Assembly: GCF_900215655.1 (NCBI RefSeq)
Contig: NZ_OBEN01000001.1
Coordinates: forward strand, 372,001 to 436,000
DNA from: Hydrogenobacter hydrogenophilus
GTDB lineage: Bacteria; Aquificota; Aquificia; Aquificales; Aquificaceae
Length of the DNA stretch: 64,000 nucleotides
Direction: 5' to 3'
The translations under genes and the position numbers were made by a program. Below are positions 55,866-64,000 of this stretch, piece by piece. The notes below the pieces were generated by a model that saw only the letters and a program-made list of their open reading frames with translations, ran no database searches and was not told the origin of the DNA. Every line of letters starts with the position of its first letter. Position 1 is the first letter of the stretch.

Positions 55866-56414
55866 TACAAAGCACACAAAACTTCCTGCAATAGGTAGTG
55901 TAAAGTTGTCATCTAACCTCAAAGGAAGGAGCTCTACTGTAGCACCTACTAAAGAAACTACCAGAGCCCTTTCAACCCCAAGAAGAAAGTAAAGCACTAA
56001 GAGAGTAGAAAAGAAAAAAGCTAAAGAACCTTCTAAGGTTTTTCCCCAGAGCATTATCCTTCCCATTTTAGTACCTATAAGACTGGAAAAGGCATCACCC
56101 ACCGCAAGAAGTAGCACACCTATAATAGCACACTCTCTTCCAAATAGTAAAAAGCTAAGAGCAATGCCCAAGTTAGCCCACAGAGCCTGAATACCCGGCT
56201 TTTGTAGGTTCTTTTCTCTTTCAAAGTAAAACACGATGCGATAAAGCGTGGAAAAAAACTTTATTCCTATTCTGTTGACCAAAAGCAGGTTTAGGATGAT
56301 GACCATCAAGAAGCTAAGAATAACAAGCCATGTAGGGAAGAACTTCAAGGGTATAAGCCACAAGCTTATGGCTAAAAGGTGAAAAATTTTCCTCCTAATT
56401 TCAAGGTTCAGCAT
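55857..56414 (-). CDS. CTP-dependent diacylglycerol/polyprenol kinase family membrane protein
   Basis: 185 residues, multi-pass. The pattern RRKIFHLLAISLW at the N-terminus and GDAFSSLIGTKMGR...GKTLEGSLAFF in the second half is that of the SEC59/DGK1/VTE5 superfamily related to CdsA. Such enzymes phosphorylate dolichol, diacylglycerol or phytol with CTP. The substrate here is unknown. It overlaps the convergent fusion gene by 9 bp and the CBM48 gene by 7 bp. Confidence 0.82.
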   Translation of the reverse strand: MLNLEIRRKIFHLLAISLWLIPLKFFPTWLVILSFLMVIILNLLLVNRIGIKFFSTLYRIVFYFEREKNLQKPGIQALWANLGIALSFLLFGRECAIIGVLLLAVGDAFSSLIGTKMGRIMLWGKTLEGSLAFFFSTLLVLYFLLGVERALVVSLVGATVELLPLRLDDNFTLPIAGSFVCFVLK

Positions 56415-56695
56415 ATAACCACACTGTCAGTGGAGCCATAGGGGTTTGGTACATAGCGGTCCGCTTGCGGATCATTTTCCCATATATGACCGTCTATAAG
56501 ATACTTAAACCTATACTCTCTGCCTTTTTTTAGTCTCTTAGTTATCCAAAAACTGCCATCTCTTTTACTTTTCATGGTTTCTGGAGTCCAGTTGTTCCAC
56601 TCTCCTACAATCTCCACCTTGCTCGCTTTCTCAAACTTGACATTGAAGGTCACTACACAAACCCCCTGTTTTTCCAAGTAAGTTTTCTTGATCAT
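56408..56695 (-). CDS. stand-alone CBM48/AMPK-beta-like glycogen-binding domain protein
   Basis: 95 residues from the ATG at 56695. A longer frame would contain the Shine-Dalgarno AAGGAGG inside its codons. The whole protein is one E-set/CBM48 domain: FNVKFEKASKVEIVGEWNNWTPETM, then RLKKGREYRFKYLIDGHIWENDPQADRYVPNPYGSTDSVV (in parts). Isoamylase N-domains and AMPK beta share this fold and bind alpha-glucans or mediate protein contacts. No enzyme domain is attached. It may target a partner to glycogen. Confidence 0.85.
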   Translation of the reverse strand: MIKKTYLEKQGVCVVTFNVKFEKASKVEIVGEWNNWTPETMKSKRDGSFWITKRLKKGREYRFKYLIDGHIWENDPQADRYVPNPYGSTDSVVIC

Positions 56696-56708
56696 GGCAT
56701 GAACCTCC

Positions 56709-56972
56709 TTATTTTCTACTTCCACAGAGGTATTTTACACCCTCCTCTGTTTTTGCCCAGTGGCGCGTCCCTGCTGGAACTTCTAACATATCACCAGCTT
56801 TTAGGTGATAGACTCCCTTTTCTGTGCCTATGATTATGGAGCCTTCAAGGACAAGCCTTACCTCATCCTCCTGATGTGTGTGCCAACCATAGTAGGTCCC
56901 TGGGGGATCTTCCCACAGGTATATGTTCTTGTAGCCCAATTCTTTGAGTTTCCTTTTTGCATCTTGTAGCAT
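56709..56972 (-). CDS. small cupin-domain protein
   Basis: 87 residues from the ATG at 56972, one base after the dut stop. A TTG start at 56993 is also open but overlaps dut. A single cupin barrel with GWHTHQEDEVRLVLEGS (metal-binding HxH and Glu) and KAGDMLEVPAGTRHWAKT (second His). Function beyond metal binding is not evident. Coupling to dut and the CBM48 gene suggests one operon. Confidence 0.82.
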   Translation of the reverse strand: MLQDAKRKLKELGYKNIYLWEDPPGTYYGWHTHQEDEVRLVLEGSIIIGTEKGVYHLKAGDMLEVPAGTRHWAKTEEGVKYLCGSRK

Positions 56973-56973
56973 C

Positions 56974-57414
56974 TCACACACCCGTTGAGCCAAAACCGTT
57001 AGGACCCCTTTCCGTGGGTGTCAGTTCCTGCACCTCTTCCAGCAGGACCCTGACCACTGGACATATCACCATCTGAGCTATCCTGTCTCCTCGCCTTACG
57101 ACAAATTCTTCCTGGCCTAAGTTTATAAGCACTACCTTTATCTCTCCCCTGTAGTCCGCATCCACTGTACCCGGAGAGTTAAGAAGGGTAATGCCGTATT
57201 TCAGAGCTAAACCACTCCTTGGTCTTATTTGAGCTTCAAAACCTTCTGGTAGTTCTATGGCTATACCCGTAGGTATGGCTTTCCTTTCCATGGGTTTTAT
57301 GATGACTGGCTCTTCAACAGCAGCCATAAGGTCAAACCCCGAGGCGTACTCTGTTGCGTAGTAAGGTAGAGGAAGGTCCTTTGCGTGTGGTAATCTCTTT
57401 ATCCTCACCTTCAT
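56974..57414 (-). CDS. dut: dUTP diphosphatase
   Basis: 146 residues from the ATG at 57414. A longer frame would be translated from the tRNA-Thr 3' end. All five trimeric dUTPase motifs are visible: [43 protein letters not shown] and the C-terminal GPNGFGSTG that closes over the active site. It hydrolyses dUTP to dUMP. It lies 11 bp after tRNA-Thr on the same strand, so dut mRNA may arise by processing of the pnp-tRNA transcript. Confidence 0.95.
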   Translation of the reverse strand: MKVRIKRLPHAKDLPLPYYATEYASGFDLMAAVEEPVIIKPMERKAIPTGIAIELPEGFEAQIRPRSGLALKYGITLLNSPGTVDADYRGEIKVVLINLGQEEFVVRRGDRIAQMVICPVVRVLLEEVQELTPTERGPNGFGSTGV

Positions 57415-57425
57415 ATCATCCCTCA

Positions 57426-57497
57426 AGCCGGCGGTGGGACTTGAACCCACGACCTAGGCATTACGAGTGCCTCGCTCTGCCACTGAGCTACGCCGGC
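57426..57497 (-). tRNA. tRNA-Thr (anticodon CGT), CCA not encoded
   Basis: Minus-strand cloverleaf: acceptor GCCGGCG pairs perfectly with CGCCGGC. The D stem is GCTC/GAGC. The anticodon stem AGGCA/TGCCT has loop CTCGTAA, giving CGT. The T arm is GTGGG-TTCAAGT-CCCAC. The discriminator is T (57426) and the following bases are not CCA, so CCA must be added enzymatically, unlike tRNA-Ala here. The pnp reading frame enters this gene and stops at TAG 57454-57456. Confidence 0.96.
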
Positions 57498-59574
57498 TTT
57501 CATCTAAACCTATATTGGTTAGCTTTGCCCTTCCTTGCTCATCCACTTCCAGCACCTTTACCTTTATAGTATCCCCTACACTGAAAGCTGTTCTTACGTC
57601 TTTTACATAGCCTTCCATCTTGCTAACATGCAAAAGCCCTATCTTACCCGGCATTAGCTCCACAAAAACACCGTAAGGTTCCACCCTGGTTATCTTTCCT
57701 TCGTAAACCTTTCCTACCTCTACATCCTTTATGAGGTTTTCTATCATCTCCTTTGCGGAATCTATGGCAGACTTGGATGGTGCAGTGAGTGAAACCTTTC
57801 CACCCTCAAGCACCCATACGGTGGTACCTGTTTTTTCTTTTATTTCCTTGACAGTTTTACCACCAGGACCTATGATGAGCATGGTTTTCTCTTCAGGTAC
57901 TGTTATGATCTCTATCCTGGGTGCGTTGGGTGGTAGCTCTTTTCTTGGCTCTGGTATAGCTTGATACATCTTTTCTAAGATGTAAAGTCTTCCCGCTTTT
58001 GCTTGCATAAGAGCTTCTTTCATTATCTCCTTTTTGAGTCCCTTTATCTTTATGTCCATCTGTACGCTGGTGATACCGTCCTTTGTGCCAGCTACCTTAA
58101 AGTCCATGTCTCCAAGCTGGTCTTCATCCCCCAATATGTCCGAAAGGATCACATAGCTATCACCTTCCATTATAAGACCCATGGCTATGCCTGCCACATG
58201 CTTTTTTATGGGTACGCCCGCATCAAAAAGGGCTAAAGAAGCTGCACACACAGTAGCCATAGATGTGGAACCGTTTGACTCAAGTATGTTGGATACTACC
58301 CTTATGATGTAGGGGAAGTCTTCCTCTGAAGGTATTAGGGGTTCTATAGCCCTTTCCGCCAAAGCTCCGTGTCCTATTTCCCTCCTCCTTGGGGGACCCC
58401 ACGGTCTTGCCTCTCCCGTAGAGAAGGGAGGAAAGTTGTAGTGAAGCATAAACCTCTTGAAAACTTCTCCTTCGTAAATACTCTCTACAAGCTGAGCTTC
58501 TTGTGGAGAACCAAGCGTAACCGTTGCAAAGGCTTGCGTTTGACCCCTTGTAAATATGGCACTTCCGTGAGGCCTTTCAAAAGGTCTTATTTCTATGCTA
58601 ATAGGTCTTATCTCGTCAGGCTTTCTGCCGTCTATTCTTCTACCTTCCTTTAGAACCATCTGTCTCATAAGCCTGCTAATAAGCTTCTTGTAGTGGTATG
58701 AGAGCTTGAAGTGAAGTTCCTCAGGTATCTGGTGCAGTTCTATGAACTCTTTCAGTATGGCGGAGGTTCTTTCTTTTCTCTGCCTTTTGTCTTGTATTTC
58801 AAAGGTTTCAAGTAAGAGCTTAGTGCAGTATTCTTCCAAAAGTTTCTTTATGTCTTGAGGTATCTCAATCCCCTCAAAAGTCATCTTTTCTACACCCGCT
58901 TTGCTCCTTAGCTCTTCCTGAGCTGATATAAGGGACTGACCTATATCAAGACCAAAGTAGAGAGCATTAGCGAAGGTTTCCTCATCTACTTCCTTTGCAC
59001 CACCTTCTACCATAACTATACTGTCTTTGCTTACCGCTAAAAGAATTTCCATATCCGCCTTTTGTCTCTCTTCGTAGGTGGGGTTTGCGACGAACTTCCC
59101 ATCTACCCTACAGATTCTGAGCCCAGCTATAGGACCATCAAAGGGTATTCTTGATATGTGAAGAGCAGCGGATGCACCTGTTATTGCAAGTGCATCAGGA
59201 TCATACTTGTCATCTGCAGACAGAGTAAGAGCGGTTATTACAACATCGTGAAAAAACCCTTCGGGAAAAAGAGGTCTTATAGGCCTGTCTATTACCCTTG
59301 AGACGAGAATTTCCCTTTCTGTAGGTTTGCCCTCGCGTTTTACAAAACCTCCGGGAATTTTGCCCCATGCAGAAGCTTGTTCTCTGTAATCAACAGAAAG
59401 AGGCATAAAGTCTATGTTTTGCTGTGGTTCTTCGGAAACTACTGCAGTAACTAATACAGCAGTTCCCCCTTGCCTTACAACCACCGCTCCGTCTGATAAC
59501 TTGGCATAATGGCCTGTTTCTATAATCAGTGGGTCTTTGTCTTCCTCCAGCTTAGCGATAACTCTGTGCATCAT
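57454..59574 (-). CDS. pnp: polyribonucleotide nucleotidyltransferase
   Basis: 706 residues. Two RNase PH domains with the linking helical domain (second core has [13 protein letters not shown] and the [23 protein letters not shown] segment, quoted in parts), then a KH domain ([17 protein letters not shown]) and an S1 domain ([20 protein letters not shown]). It degrades RNA 3'-5' with phosphate. The conserved S1 domain ends at about residue 690. The final 14 codons ([14 protein letters not shown]) and the stop codon are supplied by the tRNA-Thr gene. Start overlaps the rpsO stop by 4 bp, the classical rpsO-pnp operon. Confidence 0.96.
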   Translation of the reverse strand: MMHRVIAKLEEDKDPLIIETGHYAKLSDGAVVVRQGGTAVLVTAVVSEEPQQNIDFMPLSVDYREQASAWGKIPGGFVKREGKPTEREILVSRVIDRPIRPLFPEGFFHDVVITALTLSADDKYDPDALAITGASAALHISRIPFDGPIAGLRICRVDGKFVANPTYEERQKADMEILLAVSKDSIVMVEGGAKEVDEETFANALYFGLDIGQSLISAQEELRSKAGVEKMTFEGIEIPQDIKKLLEEYCTKLLLETFEIQDKRQRKERTSAILKEFIELHQIPEELHFKLSYHYKKLISRLMRQMVLKEGRRIDGRKPDEIRPISIEIRPFERPHGSAIFTRGQTQAFATVTLGSPQEAQLVESIYEGEVFKRFMLHYNFPPFSTGEARPWGPPRRREIGHGALAERAIEPLIPSEEDFPYIIRVVSNILESNGSTSMATVCAASLALFDAGVPIKKHVAGIAMGLIMEGDSYVILSDILGDEDQLGDMDFKVAGTKDGITSVQMDIKIKGLKKEIMKEALMQAKAGRLYILEKMYQAIPEPRKELPPNAPRIEIITVPEEKTMLIIGPGGKTVKEIKEKTGTTVWVLEGGKVSLTAPSKSAIDSAKEMIENLIKDVEVGKVYEGKITRVEPYGVFVELMPGKIGLLHVSKMEGYVKDVRTAFSVGDTIKVKVLEVDEQGRAKLTNIGLDESRRSSVAERGTRNA

Positions 59575-59843
59575 CTCACCTTTAGACCAAGCTTTTGGAC
59601 AATCTCCAAATACCTTTTGTAGTCAGTAGCTTTAAGGTACTCTAAGTGTCTCCTCCTTGCGTGTATCATGGCAATAAGTCCTCTCCTTGAATGGACATCT
59701 TTTTTGTTTTTCTTCAGATGTTCTGTGAGTCTGTTTATTCTCTCGGTAAGTACCGCTATCTGCACTTCTGGAGAACCTGTGTCTTTTTCGTGTCTCTGAA
59801 AACTCTTTATGATCTCTTGCTTCTTCTCTTTTGGCAATGCCAT
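59571..59843 (-). CDS. rpsO: ribosomal protein S15
   Basis: 90 residues, the full family length. It shows the four-helix protein with [37 protein letters not shown] and [20 protein letters not shown] (in parts), the rRNA h20/h22 binding surface. A strong GAAGGAGG precedes the ATG. In other bacteria S15 represses its own leader. No clear pseudoknot is visible in the short leader here. Confidence 0.97.
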   Translation of the reverse strand: MALPKEKKQEIIKSFQRHEKDTGSPEVQIAVLTERINRLTEHLKKNKKDVHSRRGLIAMIHARRRHLEYLKATDYKRYLEIVQKLGLKVR

Positions 59844-59866
59844 CTTTTACCTCCTTCAAACTTAAT

Positions 59867-59872
59867 ATTATA
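59867..59872 (-). promoter_or_regulatory. rpsO-pnp promoter -10
   Basis: TATAAT on the minus strand within ATATATAATATT, about 24 nt before the rpsO ATG with the Shine-Dalgarno between. The -35 (TCAGAA, 59890-59895) is weak. Confidence 0.45.
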
Positions 59873-59874
59873 TA

Positions 59875-60183
59875 TCAACCACCACCGTATTCTGACTGCT
59901 CTATCTCTGTAGTAAACTCTTCTATCATGGCAGTTATCATGCTTGCCACTTCTTTTATGTCTTTATCTAAGTAATACTCAAAAAGTTCTATCTTTCTTTC
60001 GTGAAAGTGCTCATCATTTATGTAGTATCTTATAAGCACATAAGGTATCTCTTTTTCGTGATGGAAGTTGGGCTCACCTGGCAGGATCACGTTCACCTCA
60101 ATGTCAGGATTAGTGCTGTAGCTGTTTTCAAAGTAGTCTTTAAGTTCCTTAAGTTTTTGCTCATATTCTCGCCAGTTTTTCAT
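59875..60183 (-). CDS. conserved-looking small protein, unknown function
   Basis: 102 residues, acidic (YEQKLKELKDYFENS, KDIKEVASMITAMIEEF), with one beta-rich middle stretch (IPYVLIRYYINDEHFHERKIELFEYYL, in parts) and a C-terminal GGG. No signal peptide, no Cys. I recognise no family. It lies between the pilus operon and rpsO on the same strand. An uninterrupted frame with typical codon use supports it as a gene. Confidence 0.65.
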   Translation of the reverse strand: MKNWREYEQKLKELKDYFENSYSTNPDIEVNVILPGEPNFHHEKEIPYVLIRYYINDEHFHERKIELFEYYLDKDIKEVASMITAMIEEFTTEIEQSEYGGG

Positions 60184-60203
60184 AGATTTTATTTTACACC
60201 TTT

Positions 60204-60743
60204 TTATGGTGTATAGACCGCCTCTATGCGTGCGTTATGCAGACCTTGTGGATCATTTACTTCCGATATTATGGAGAATATGAAACCTTTGTTGCCGGGT
60301 GGCAGTTTGCTGTAAGCCACACCTGTGATGGCATAACCAGAAGGTGGTCTATAACCCGCAAAGCACACTCTTACATTATTGTTAAACACACCCGAATAGC
60401 CCTTTAGCCTAAATTGAAGGCGTATATTACAACAACAGTTGTAGGTTAAAGACCCGGAAGAAGGACATGGTGGAGTTCCATCGGGACAGGACTGATTGTA
60501 AACTATCCTGTCAAAAACATCGCTGGTTATGGCGTAGTTTACCCCAGATATGGCAGCTTCCCTTGCGGAGGAATAAGTTCTTACCGCTTCAGCGCTTTCA
60601 AAGAGTCTTGTTAGCATAAAGTACAAACCACCCAAAACAATTAGCACTATAACCGCAGTTATAAGTGCGGATATAAGGGCTACACCTCTTACCTTATGTA
60701 CCTTATGTTTTTCAATGGTATGTCCACCTCTACCGTTGACCAT
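60204..60743 (-). CDS. PilX-like pilus tip protein
   Basis: 179 residues from the ATG at 60743, which is preceded by TTGGAGG at ideal spacing. A longer frame at 60791 lacks this. After a ~20-residue leader comes VRG|VALISALITAVIVLIVLGG without Glu5, then SSAREAAISGVNYA, the PilX/GspK-like pattern (PF14341-type). Cys-rich segment NCCCNIRL and SCPDGTPPC suggest disulfides. It is last of the pilus tip operon and overlaps the PilW-like gene by 55 bp. Confidence 0.78.
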   Translation of the reverse strand: MVNGRGGHTIEKHKVHKVRGVALISALITAVIVLIVLGGLYFMLTRLFESAEAVRTYSSAREAAISGVNYAITSDVFDRIVYNQSCPDGTPPCPSSGSLTYNCCCNIRLQFRLKGYSGVFNNNVRVCFAGYRPPSGYAITGVAYSKLPPGNKGFIFSIISEVNDPQGLHNARIEAVYTP

Positions 60744-61603
60744 CTGTAATACCTCCAATCTGCTGATGGAATGGGTACGGGTCCTCCACAATTTGCGCCA
60801 AAGTTGTTTATGTTTGCCTGAGTGCTTTGTCTTGAACCCACCTGCATCATTATGCAGAGTCTTATACCATAAAGGTTATTTATGTCAGAATTAGGTACGT
60901 AGTCCAAATAACCTTGGCTTGTTATGTACCTTACCCTAAAAGCTCCTACGCAATCCACGAGGGGTTGAGGCGAGTCCGAACCAACCCCCTTAAAAAGGGT
61001 AAGTGTTCCGTTAGCGCATAGCTTGGACGCGTTGGAGCTTGTGTTAAGGTAATACCGCGTGACAAAGTCTGCAGGATAGTTATACACATCTACATAAAAT
61101 ACCAGAGCACTGGCACAGTCTGAGGTTATGTCTCTTTTTGATATGGGTTCAAGACAGATAACTTTTGAGGTGTCTGTGGGTAGCCCCCAGTTTGCGCTTG
61201 AGCAAGGTCTAAAAAGATAATCTCTTGCCTGTGTGGTGATGTTTTTGTTTTGGTCTGTTATTCCCCAACATCCTATGGAAGTGTCCTGTCTTGTGGCAAG
61301 GCTAAGAAAGTCTATTTCACTACCGTTTATTGCTACGACTGCGTTGGAGTTTCGGACATCAGAGAGATTTGTGCCGTTATTTAAAACTACGAGCCTGCTT
61401 CTATCTATACCAAAACCCACCGTTGAGAGCTCCATCACCAAGTTAGAGACTATGAACTGCACATCTTGCTCTTGCTTTGCTACTAATGCCTGAGATGTGC
61501 CCTTTTGGAATATGTCCCTGAAGGCATAAAAAACTCCCCCTGAGATAATAAGGAGTATGGCAATGCCTATTAAAAGCTCCACAAGGGTAAATCCTTTCCT
61601 CAT
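60689..61603 (-). CDS. PilW-like minor pilin
   Basis: 304 residues with leader MRKG|FTLVELLIGIAILL (Glu5) and a long, Cys-containing C-terminal part (IGCWGITDQ, RPCSSAN, DCASALV, LCANGTL). Size and position between the PilV- and PilX-like genes fit PilW. It would join the priming complex of the type IV pilus with PilY1. Overlaps PilV-like by 4 bp. Confidence 0.8.
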   Translation of the reverse strand: MRKGFTLVELLIGIAILLIISGGVFYAFRDIFQKGTSQALVAKQEQDVQFIVSNLVMELSTVGFGIDRSRLVVLNNGTNLSDVRNSNAVVAINGSEIDFLSLATRQDTSIGCWGITDQNKNITTQARDYLFRPCSSANWGLPTDTSKVICLEPISKRDITSDCASALVFYVDVYNYPADFVTRYYLNTSSNASKLCANGTLTLFKGVGSDSPQPLVDCVGAFRVRYITSQGYLDYVPNSDINNLYGIRLCIMMQVGSRQSTQANINNFGANCGGPVPIPSADWRYYRWSTVEVDIPLKNIRYIR

Positions 61604-62193
61604 GGCTTCCTCTTTATAAGAAGACTGCTTTCGTACTTGTAGCGCCTGTCTATAGGGCTAAAGTACCATGCGGTTATTCCGTAAGCTCTGCCCATTTCCG
61701 CACCACCCGTAGCGGTAATGGTTGCCACGGTTAAAGCGGTATAAACCCTTCTATTACCCACAAGGCTGTAGGTGGTAGGATGCGGATAGTTATTGCAGGT
61801 TAAGTTTGCTATGGTTGGTCCTACCCAAAGCCAACTTGCGGTGCTCAAAGGAGCACTGCTGTAGTTATTGTTATTTCCGCTGTAAGGATCGTAAAAGTCG
61901 GGTATGCCATCGCCATCACTGTCTATGTTTTCAAAACTACACTGATTAGTGGAAAGATCGCATACCGCACTTCCAAAAGAGTATCCCACAGGTGAGCACG
62001 AAGCATTATAAGGCAGGCTTTCCAAGTATCCACTCCAGTCTTTCACCGCTTTGTCCATAAGGTCCTTCATCCTCGCATCTATAGAGAACTGTATGTACTT
62101 GATAAGCCCAGCCAGAAAGCCTATCATCACAAACATCAGGATCAGCATAGCTATGAGAAGCTCTATAAGGCTAAAGCCCTTATTGGGTTTCAT
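61600..62193 (-). CDS. PilV-like minor pilin
   Basis: 197 residues with leader MKPNKG|FSLIELLIAMLILM (Glu5). The C-terminal domain contains SDGDGIPDFYDPYSG, a thrombospondin-type-3/EF-hand-like calcium loop, plus Cys pairs (NASCSPVG, SAVCDLSTNQC). Calcium binding by the pilus tip is therefore possible. Overlaps the FimT-like gene by 14 bp. Confidence 0.8.
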   Translation of the reverse strand: MKPNKGFSLIELLIAMLILMFVMIGFLAGLIKYIQFSIDARMKDLMDKAVKDWSGYLESLPYNASCSPVGYSFGSAVCDLSTNQCSFENIDSDGDGIPDFYDPYSGNNNNYSSAPLSTASWLWVGPTIANLTCNNYPHPTTYSLVGNRRVYTALTVATITATGGAEMGRAYGITAWYFSPIDRRYKYESSLLIKRKP

Positions 62194-62659
62194 ACCTTAT
62201 CCTCCCAAACCTGTCAATGTATACTGTCCTTTTGCTTCCCGCACTGTTTTGCAAAACTACCGAGCACATACCAAGGCCGCAGGTTGAATTTCTCGGATAG
62301 CCCTTTTTATCAAAGGTGATAGTGTTGCAACCGCTTGCAGGCAGAAGGCTCACCCCGGGTTCCGCATTGAAGACCCTAATCCCTTCACCTGCGTCAAACT
62401 GGCAGTTATAATTATCATCTCTAAAAAGCGTGTAAGTATTACCCGAGATAAAAACACCCCAAGTCCTCTGTCCCCTTCCTGTCATAGCGTATAAACGTGC
62501 AGTTTCGTAAGCGCTCATAAGACCATCTGTTGTGGCTTTTAGTCGCTGGTTTAGGACCAAGTTTCTTAGCCACAAAAAGGCAAAGCCAGAGAGTATCAGA
62601 AGGATTACTATGGTTATAAGAAGTTCCGTAAGAGTAAAGCCTTTTACTTTTCTATCCAT
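62180..62659 (-). CDS. FimT/GspH-like minor pilin
   Basis: 159 residues with leader MDRKVKG|FTLTELLITIVILL (Glu5), then the GspH/FimT-like pattern (ARLYAMTGRGQRTWGVFISGN and a C-terminal beta-sheet domain with RTVYIDRFGRIRYE). Cys pairs (DNYNCQF, SGCNTI, STCGLGMC) are present. Order FimT-PilV-PilW-PilX after PilY1 is consistent with a type IV pilus tip module. Overlaps the pilY1 end by 16 bp. Confidence 0.82.
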   Translation of the reverse strand: MDRKVKGFTLTELLITIVILLILSGFAFLWLRNLVLNQRLKATTDGLMSAYETARLYAMTGRGQRTWGVFISGNTYTLFRDDNYNCQFDAGEGIRVFNAEPGVSLLPASGCNTITFDKKGYPRNSTCGLGMCSVVLQNSAGSKRTVYIDRFGRIRYETQ

Positions 62660-64000
62660 AGCAAGAACCTACCTTCGTAATTTGAAGTTGCTTGTTGGGG
62701 AACTTTAACTATAACACCCGTAGAGACTTGCAGGAAGGCTTGGAACTCTTTACCAGAGCCTGCGGTGATCTGGAAGGGCTGTCCGAAGGGTGGCACACCC
62801 CTGCCTATGTCAACAGACTGCTGTACTTGATTACCTACGATCGCATAAGGAGATAGCACAGTAGGTCTTGGGAAGGGTGTTCCACTCTTGTAGTAAAGAG
62901 AATAAAGCTTTGAGCTTCCCTCCATAGCGCACATGTCCTGAGGTAGCACCGCAGAAAGTACATTTACCACACCACCAAACACCATAGGCTGGGAGTAGAT
63001 AGCCTCATTGTTTAGCCTTATGTACCATCCTACAGGAACCTCTGGAGGTATAGTACCTTGGGCATCTGTCACCACCGTTCTTAGCCCGCATCCACTTGAG
63101 TCGCATATGCACATCTGGCTATATGATGTAGGCGTAATTGCCGTAGTTTGTCCTGTAACATCAGTGAGTGCACTTAGAGTTGTTGATCCAGTGCTGTTCC
63201 AGTATAGGTCCTTAAATCCCACAAGGTAGTTGGTGTAGGTTATATTTTTGTCTGCGTTGCTCAGATACTTACCCGTACCAAAAAAGACCCAGAAGTTTCC
63301 GTTTTCATCAAGAGTGTAGTTTGGCGCTCCAAAAACTGGTGCAGGAGAGGAGCCAAAGCTAAAGGCTTGGCTCACTGTCCAACTGCTGAGGTTTAGCCTG
63401 TAGAGAGCTCCAAACACACCCCCCGAAGATCCACTGCCGTAAACCCCAAAGTATGCCACATCATCAGTGTAGTCGTTATTTACATCCACAGGCATGATAT
63501 CTCCTATTGCTACACTGGCACCGCTTACCGGGACATTTACAGTTCGTGCCAAGCTACCATCATTCAGGTTAAAGACAAATATCTTTGCGTTGCTGATGTA
63601 GGTTTCCCCTGTGTTGCTGTCTATGTTTGTAGGACCACTACCTACAAGCACATACCAGTTGTTGCCCACCTTTGCCACCGCTGGGAAGGAGAGGGTAAGA
63701 GTGTTGTCAGGGAGTTGCTTTTCCCAGAGGAGAACAGGTTGTCCGCTAAGGTTGTTGTTTAGCCAGTCTGTTAGGTCAAGCACAAACACAGAGGAGCTAA
63801 AGGTTCCTGCAAGAGTGTCTATAGATTTACCACCAAAACCCATAGCACCTACAAGAATGGTGCGCCACTGATTGTTTATCTTTGCATCAAGGATCATCAT
63901 CCTGTAGTCCACAGTGGGCACATGGCAGTAATTGGGGTTTCCATACCACAGAAGGTAAGGTATGGCGGACTTAGGGACAAAAGCAAACTCCTCTTTTCCT
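62644..64000 (-). CDS. pilY1: PilY1-type pilus adhesin/assembly protein, C-terminal part
   Basis: Partial. The frame stays open to the window edge (first visible codons read GKEEFAFVPKSAIPYL, the conserved start of the PilY1 beta-propeller), so the GTG at 63921 is not the start. About 452 residues are visible, with repeated blades (ILVGAMGFGGKS, VFVLDLTDW, YVLVGSGPTN, VDVNNDYTDDVAYFG). DVNNDYTDD is the calcium-binding loop known in PilY1. It works at the tip of type IV pili with the minor pilins encoded directly downstream. Confidence 0.88.
   Translation of the reverse strand, partial: GKEEFAFVPKSAIPYLLWYGNPNYCHVPTVDYRMMILDAKINNQWRTILVGAMGFGGKSIDTLAGTFSSSVFVLDLTDWLNNNLSGQPVLLWEKQLPDNTLTLSFPAVAKVGNNWYVLVGSGPTNIDSNTGETYISNAKIFVFNLNDGSLARTVNVPVSGASVAIGDIMPVDVNNDYTDDVAYFGVYGSGSSGGVFGALYRLNLSSWTVSQAFSFGSSPAPVFGAPNYTLDENGNFWVFFGTGKYLSNADKNITYTNYLVGFKDLYWNSTGSTTLSALTDVTGQTTAITPTSYSQMCICDSSGCGLRTVVTDAQGTIPPEVPVGWYIRLNNEAIYSQPMVFGGVVNVLSAVLPQDMCAMEGSSKLYSLYYKSGTPFPRPTVLSPYAIVGNQVQQSVDIGRGVPPFGQPFQITAGSGKEFQAFLQVSTGVIVKVPQQATSNYEGRFLLWIEK

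Noticed and set aside
57415-57450. Longer dut start at 57450
   Set aside because: The extra residues are translated tRNA-Thr sequence. The ATG at 57414 gives the normal dUTPase N-terminus.

Overview
The window is a gene-dense, almost gap-free bacterial chromosome segment that looks like a member of the Aquificaceae (Hydrogenobacter/Thermocrinis/Aquifex-like thermophilic chemolithoautotrophs). This assignment is by eye, from the protein character (Lys/Glu-rich, few Gln), the scattering of biosynthetic genes into mixed operons, and the lipoate-ligase content. It is an inference, not a database result. No transposase, integrase or prophage gene is visible. Only one stretch longer than 300 bp lacks a gene (1-418), and it holds a CRISPR array.

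Layout, left to right. 1-418: short CRISPR array (four identical 29-bp repeats, three 36-bp spacers) with an AT-rich leader. 419-3883 (-): lipoate-protein ligase, pterin carbinolamine dehydratase, Fur/PerR-type regulator and an ABC exporter. 3908-8769: a tiny membrane protein, ribBA, an orphan PAS histidine kinase behind metE, and tRNA-Ala(GGC). 8770-21616 (-): tyrA, pyrC, a CDF metal transporter with an extra C-terminal domain, a YhcC-type radical SAM protein, GspJ/K/I-like pseudopilins, a beta-propeller lipoprotein, a secreted protein behind a perfect sigma-70 promoter, and two Maf-type glycosyltransferases that share an almost identical 852-bp core, led by a pseudopilin. 21681-29598: an ECF sigma factor with a small membrane partner, a tripartite RND efflux operon, and murF. 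29651-43852: a large propeller/coiled-coil/MoxR-like ATPase, bioF, a DsbC-like lipoprotein, an HTH regulator coupled to tamB, a pgsA-like gene with yceD, yvcK-nadB, and a two-component system sharing a bidirectional promoter with a small lipoprotein.

43865-64000: pyrH-tsf-rpsB with a structured leader, hslO, nadE-argD-hisA, nusB-ribH-panC, recO-like, rfaE2, a 727-residue lipoate ligase/DUF116/CODH-epsilon-like fusion, a small operon (CTP-dependent polyprenol-kinase-like, CBM48, cupin, dut), tRNA-Thr(CGT) embedded in the end of pnp, rpsO, and a type IV pilus tip operon (PilX/W/V/FimT-like and the C-terminal part of PilY1, cut by the window edge).

How it fits together. Most genes are core biosynthesis, translation and envelope functions. 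Two pseudopilin clusters plus the Maf enzymes and PilY1 point to a substantial pilus/secretion and surface-glycosylation capacity. Two lipoate ligases, one a three-domain fusion, point to specialised lipoate use (as in sulfur-oxidising sHdr/LbpA organisms, by inference).

The observations I rate highest: (1) pnp reads into the tRNA-Thr gene and takes its stop codon from inside it; (2) the LplA-DUF116-CODH-like fusion; (3) a gene-conversion-like block in the tandem maf genes; (4) about a dozen start codons lying 7-10 nt after a -10 box with no Shine-Dalgarno, suggesting widespread leaderless mRNAs; (5) the propeller-MoxR ATPase fusion; (6) a possible pseudoknot in the rpsB leader.
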